From Verrucomicrobiaceae bacterium (GTDB lineage: Bacteria > Verrucomicrobiota > Verrucomicrobiia > Verrucomicrobiales > Verrucomicrobiaceae), in assembly GCA_947466075.1 (NCBI GenBank), contig CANIBP010000001.1, positions 434,001 to 498,000 on the forward strand: a stretch of DNA of 64,000 nt. Reading direction: 5' to 3'. Each line of letters starts with the position of its first letter. Position 1 is the stretch's first letter. Position numbers and translations under genes: made by a program. The notes under the pieces were generated by a model. The model had not been told where the DNA came from. It was given only the letters and a program-made list of their open reading frames with translations, and made no database searches. Below, in pieces: positions 61,656 through 64,000 of the stretch.

Positions 61656-63518
61656 CTACTTCTCTTCCGCCCGAGCGATCTCCCAGCCTTTGTCGGCTTC
61701 GGTGCTGAGTTCGGTGCGGTCTTTCTCGAAGAGTTGCGTCAGTTGCGTGCGTCGATCTCGCACGATGCTCGCATAGCTGTCGAAGTCGTCCTGCACGGGG
61801 ATCAGAAGGTGCACCGTTTCTTCGTCGTAACGACGCCAGCGGCGTGCGGCGCGTTCGGTGGCATAGGCGGGCTTGCCGAGGGCTCGCAGCGCACGCACGG
61901 CCAGTTCTTGAGCGCTGCCCATCTGCTCATGCACGGTGTCTTCGGCCGCCAAACCGAGCTTCATCAGCTCGAAACGTTGATCGTAACCATGCGCACGGGC
62001 CATGATGCGCAGCTTGGGGAATTTTTCCCGCACCTCTGCGACGAGTTGCGCCACCTTGGCCTCATCTGCCAGTGTGATGATCAACAAGCGCGCATGCTCG
62101 ATACCCGCTGCGTGCAGCAGGCTCATCCGCGTGGCATCGCCATAGAAGACCTTGAAGCCAAAGGCGCGCAGCATGTCCACGTGATCGGGATCGCTCTCCA
62201 ACACGGTCACCTTCACGCCCTGGGTCATCATGAAACGGCCGACGAAATTCCCAAAGCGACCAAAGCCCGCCAGGATTACAGGCGCATGCTCGTCGATCGT
62301 ATCAGCAACGCGTTCCTCTTTGGCCACCGCCGTGTAGCGCGGTGCGATGACGCGTTCGTAGATGATGAAGAGCAGCGGTGTTACGGCCATCGACAGCGCC
62401 ACCACTGCCACGAGCAGCTTGGACGTCTCCGCATCGAGAATCTGCTGCTGCATCGCCATGGACAACAGCGCGAAGGCAAACTCACCGCCTTGGGCAATAG
62501 CCAGCGCGAGCAGCCAGCGATGACTGCCGCGAATCCGCAACAGCGTGGCGATCCCAAACAGCACCGCAGCCTTCAAAACAATCAAGGCCAGCACCAACAC
62601 ACCCACCACGAGCGGCCGTGAGGTGATCACGCTGAAATCCAGCGATGCGCCGACCGCGAGAAAGAACAAACCGAGCAGCAGACCTTTGAACGGCTCCAAA
62701 TTGCTCTCCAATTCGTGACGATAGTGACTACCTGCGAGCACCACACCCGCGACAAAGGCTCCCAGTGCTGGCGAGAGGCCCACCTGAGTCATTAGTAAAG
62801 CCACACCAACGATGAGGAGCAGTGCTGCAGCCGTCAGCAGCTCACGCAGACCCGTTTTAGCCAGAATCGCAAACCCACGCGGCACCATGAACTGCCCGGC
62901 GATGACAATCGCCACCACGGCGCTCAGGGTGACCAGCGGCTGGGCCCAATGCGGCAGCTCTTGCAGCCAGCCATGGTGCTCGGTGGCCGGTCCACTCGCT
63001 GCGAGCAGCGGAAACACCGCCAGCATCGGAATGACCGAGATGTCTTGAAACAACAGCACCGCAAACGAATCACTCCCGCCATCCGTGCGCATCAGCGCTT
63101 TCTCCTGCAGCGTCTGAATCACGATGGCCGTCGAAGAAAGTGCCAAAATCATGCCCGTGGCGATGGCGGGCTTGAACTCCAGCCCACAGGCCATCGCGAT
63201 GCCCATCACCGCCAGAGACGTGAAAACGACCTGCATGCCACCCAGACCAAAAATCGGCCCACGCATGCGCCACAGACGTGCAGGCTCCAGTTCGAGCCCA
63301 ATCATGAACAGCATGATCACCACGCCGAATTCGGCAAAATGCATCGCTTCCTCGCCTTGCGAGCCACCGACCCATCTCAGCACAAAAGGCCCGATCAAAG
63401 CCCCGCCAATGAGATAACCCAACACGCTGCCCAAGCCCAGCCGGTGCGCCACCGGCACCAGCAACACCGCTGCCGCCAGATAGATGAACGCCGAGAGAAA
63501 AAAATGCGGATCGTGCAT
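61656..63518 (-). CDS. CPA2 cation:proton antiporter with RCK domain (KefB/C-like)
   Basis: A protein of 620 residues. Residues 1-390 are a Na/H-exchanger-type membrane part of about twelve helices (LGYLIGGALIGPF, FMIGLELEPARLW, GMILALSSTAIVIQTL). Residues about 410-535 are an RCK/TrkA-N Rossmann domain (VILAGFGRFGNFVGRFM). This is the KefB/KefC plan: potassium efflux or proton exchange gated by a cytoplasmic nucleotide or glutathione adduct. No KefF/KefG partner is adjacent. Confidence 0.92.
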   Translation of the reverse strand: MHDPHFFLSAFIYLAAAVLLVPVAHRLGLGSVLGYLIGGALIGPFVLRWVGGSQGEEAMHFAEFGVVIMLFMIGLELEPARLWRMRGPIFGLGGMQVVFTSLAVMGIAMACGLEFKPAIATGMILALSSTAIVIQTLQEKALMRTDGGSDSFAVLLFQDISVIPMLAVFPLLAASGPATEHHGWLQELPHWAQPLVTLSAVVAIVIAGQFMVPRGFAILAKTGLRELLTAAALLLIVGVALLMTQVGLSPALGAFVAGVVLAGSHYRHELESNLEPFKGLLLGLFFLAVGASLDFSVITSRPLVVGVLVLALIVLKAAVLFGIATLLRIRGSHRWLLALAIAQGGEFAFALLSMAMQQQILDAETSKLLVAVVALSMAVTPLLFIIYERVIAPRYTAVAKEERVADTIDEHAPVILAGFGRFGNFVGRFMMTQGVKVTVLESDPDHVDMLRAFGFKVFYGDATRMSLLHAAGIEHARLLIITLADEAKVAQLVAEVREKFPKLRIMARAHGYDQRFELMKLGLAAEDTVHEQMGSAQELAVRALRALGKPAYATERAARRWRRYDEETVHLLIPVQDDFDSYASIVRDRRTQLTQLFEKDRTELSTEADKGWEIARAEEK

Positions 63519-63522
63519 GGTT

Positions 63523-63903
63523 TTAAAGGCCGAGGGTGGCGCGGACCTCCTTGCGGATCGCTGTGGCTTTGGTCAAGGCTGACTTGGCATTCGCCGCAGA
63601 AGCTTCATTGCCTGGATATCGAAACTGGACCGCGTAATCGGTCAGATAATCCGCCGAGGACCTCAAGGCCGCCCACAGAGGCTCCAGAGGCAGAAGCAAA
63701 TCCAAGAGCACCTCAAGGTCATGTGTCTTTGGAATGCGCATGCCCGCTTCCTGGAGTCTGGCTTTGAAATACTTCTCCGCAGACTTCTGGAGATGAAAGC
63801 AAACTTCATCATGGAAGGCGACTTTTCGCCTTCTGGATAAGACCTTGGCGACTTGATAGTCGCTTTCGTCTTTCTGCACCCACTCACGCGTGGCAGCCTT
63901 CAT
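63523..63903 (-). CDS. HEPN-domain protein, likely of a HEPN/MNT pair
   Basis: A protein of 126 residues, all helical. HEPN-type text: REWVQKDESDYQVAK, FHDEVCFHLQKSAEKYFKARL, KTHDLEVLLDLL and YPGNEASAANAKSAL. The Arg-x4-His RNase motif of active HEPN toxins is not seen; it looks like the PF05168 subgroup. Its start overlaps the end of the nucleotidyltransferase gene upstream by 20 bases. Four bases separate its end from the antiporter start. Confidence 0.85.
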   Translation of the reverse strand: MKAATREWVQKDESDYQVAKVLSRRRKVAFHDEVCFHLQKSAEKYFKARLQEAGMRIPKTHDLEVLLDLLLPLEPLWAALRSSADYLTDYAVQFRYPGNEASAANAKSALTKATAIRKEVRATLGL

Positions 63904-64000
63904 ACATCAAACGGCCTTTCTCGGTGATCTCCTCCAGAAAACTATCTCCTTCCTTCAGGCGGGTGGCCATGAAATGAGGATCGCGCACTAGGATGTCCAC
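63884..64000 (-). CDS. MNT-type nucleotidyltransferase, 3' end only
   Basis: Only the last 38 codons are in the window; the gene continues past the right edge. The text DILVRDPHFMATRLKEGD, then FLEEITEKGRLMYEG, is the usual C-terminal end of MNT nucleotidyltransferases, which modify and silence HEPN toxins. It overlaps the HEPN gene by 20 bases. The active site is outside the window. Confidence 0.75.
   Translation of the reverse strand: MDILVRDPHFMATRLKEGDSFLEEITEKGRLMYEGCHA

Noticed and set aside
1..64000. CRISPR arrays, tRNA or rRNA genes, transposases
   Set aside because: I looked through the gaps and the coding frames and saw none; gaps are all short and no direct-repeat arrays with spacers occur.

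Overview
The window looks like a chromosomal segment of a Gram-negative, high-GC bacterium, most likely from the Verrucomicrobiota (Prosthecobacter/Verrucomicrobiaceae-like). The clues are three secreted DUF1080 proteins, SGNH and alpha/beta hydrolases next to them, a PEP-CTERM protein, lipoprotein and outer-membrane export genes, and many ATGA start/stop overlaps. No rRNA, tRNA or other taxonomic marker is present, so the assignment is an inference. Genes are densely packed on both strands and no gene-free stretch exceeds 300 bases. I found no CRISPR array, no insertion sequence and no tRNA.

Layout. 0-6 kb: the start of an FtsQ-like gene cut by the edge, a DUF1080 protein, a three-gene cascade of small ORFs headed by a nucleotidyltransferase-like protein, a TrhO rhodanese fused to an RluA-type pseudouridine synthase, then an AT-richer patch with a HEPN-like protein and a secreted TPR protein. 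6-16 kb: an AGE-family epimerase, two tandem PilT/PilU-like ATPases, a small metal-site protein, an OFA-family MFS transporter with a 39-residue membrane partner, and two tandem LolC/E-type permeases. 16-31 kb is mostly housekeeping: speA, aat, pgsA, der, a MetE C-domain protein, a cytochrome c'-like lipoprotein, mpl, an ankyrin-L,D-transpeptidase fusion, a PEP-CTERM trypsin-like protease, a PIN-TRAM membrane protein and recG. 31-36 kb: a membrane J-domain protein pair, a GNAT protein coupled to glpK, and small unknowns.

36.8-50.6 kb is an exopolysaccharide (EPS) locus of the Wzx/Wzy type. It is built as two converging units: a plus-strand run (outer-membrane barrel, polyprenyl-phosphate sugar transferase, beta-helix protein, histidine kinase, response regulator, flippase, pyruvyltransferase-like protein) and a minus-strand run (polymerase, two chain-length proteins, GT2, WecG/TagA-type transferase). 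A Wza-like lipoprotein and a soluble cyclic-nucleotide-binding histidine kinase lead off in the opposite direction from the left edge. Together these would start, extend, flip, polymerise, size and export a repeat-unit polymer, with two sets of signalling genes embedded. No BY-kinase and no exosortase is visible in the window.

50.6-61.7 kb holds a catabolic-looking set: two DUF1080 proteins, tandem esterase-like proteins, tandem SGNH hydrolases, a BPL_N protein, a six-PAS histidine kinase and GTP-type PEP carboxykinase. The window ends with a CPA2 antiporter and a HEPN/MNT toxin-antitoxin-like pair cut by the edge.

The observations I rate highest are the EPS locus with its embedded regulators and mosaic base composition, the ankyrin-L,D-transpeptidase fusion, the TrhO-RluA fusion, the cNMP-binding histidine kinase, the heptamer-based palindrome upstream of pgsA, and single catalytic-residue differences within the duplicated esterase and SGNH pairs.
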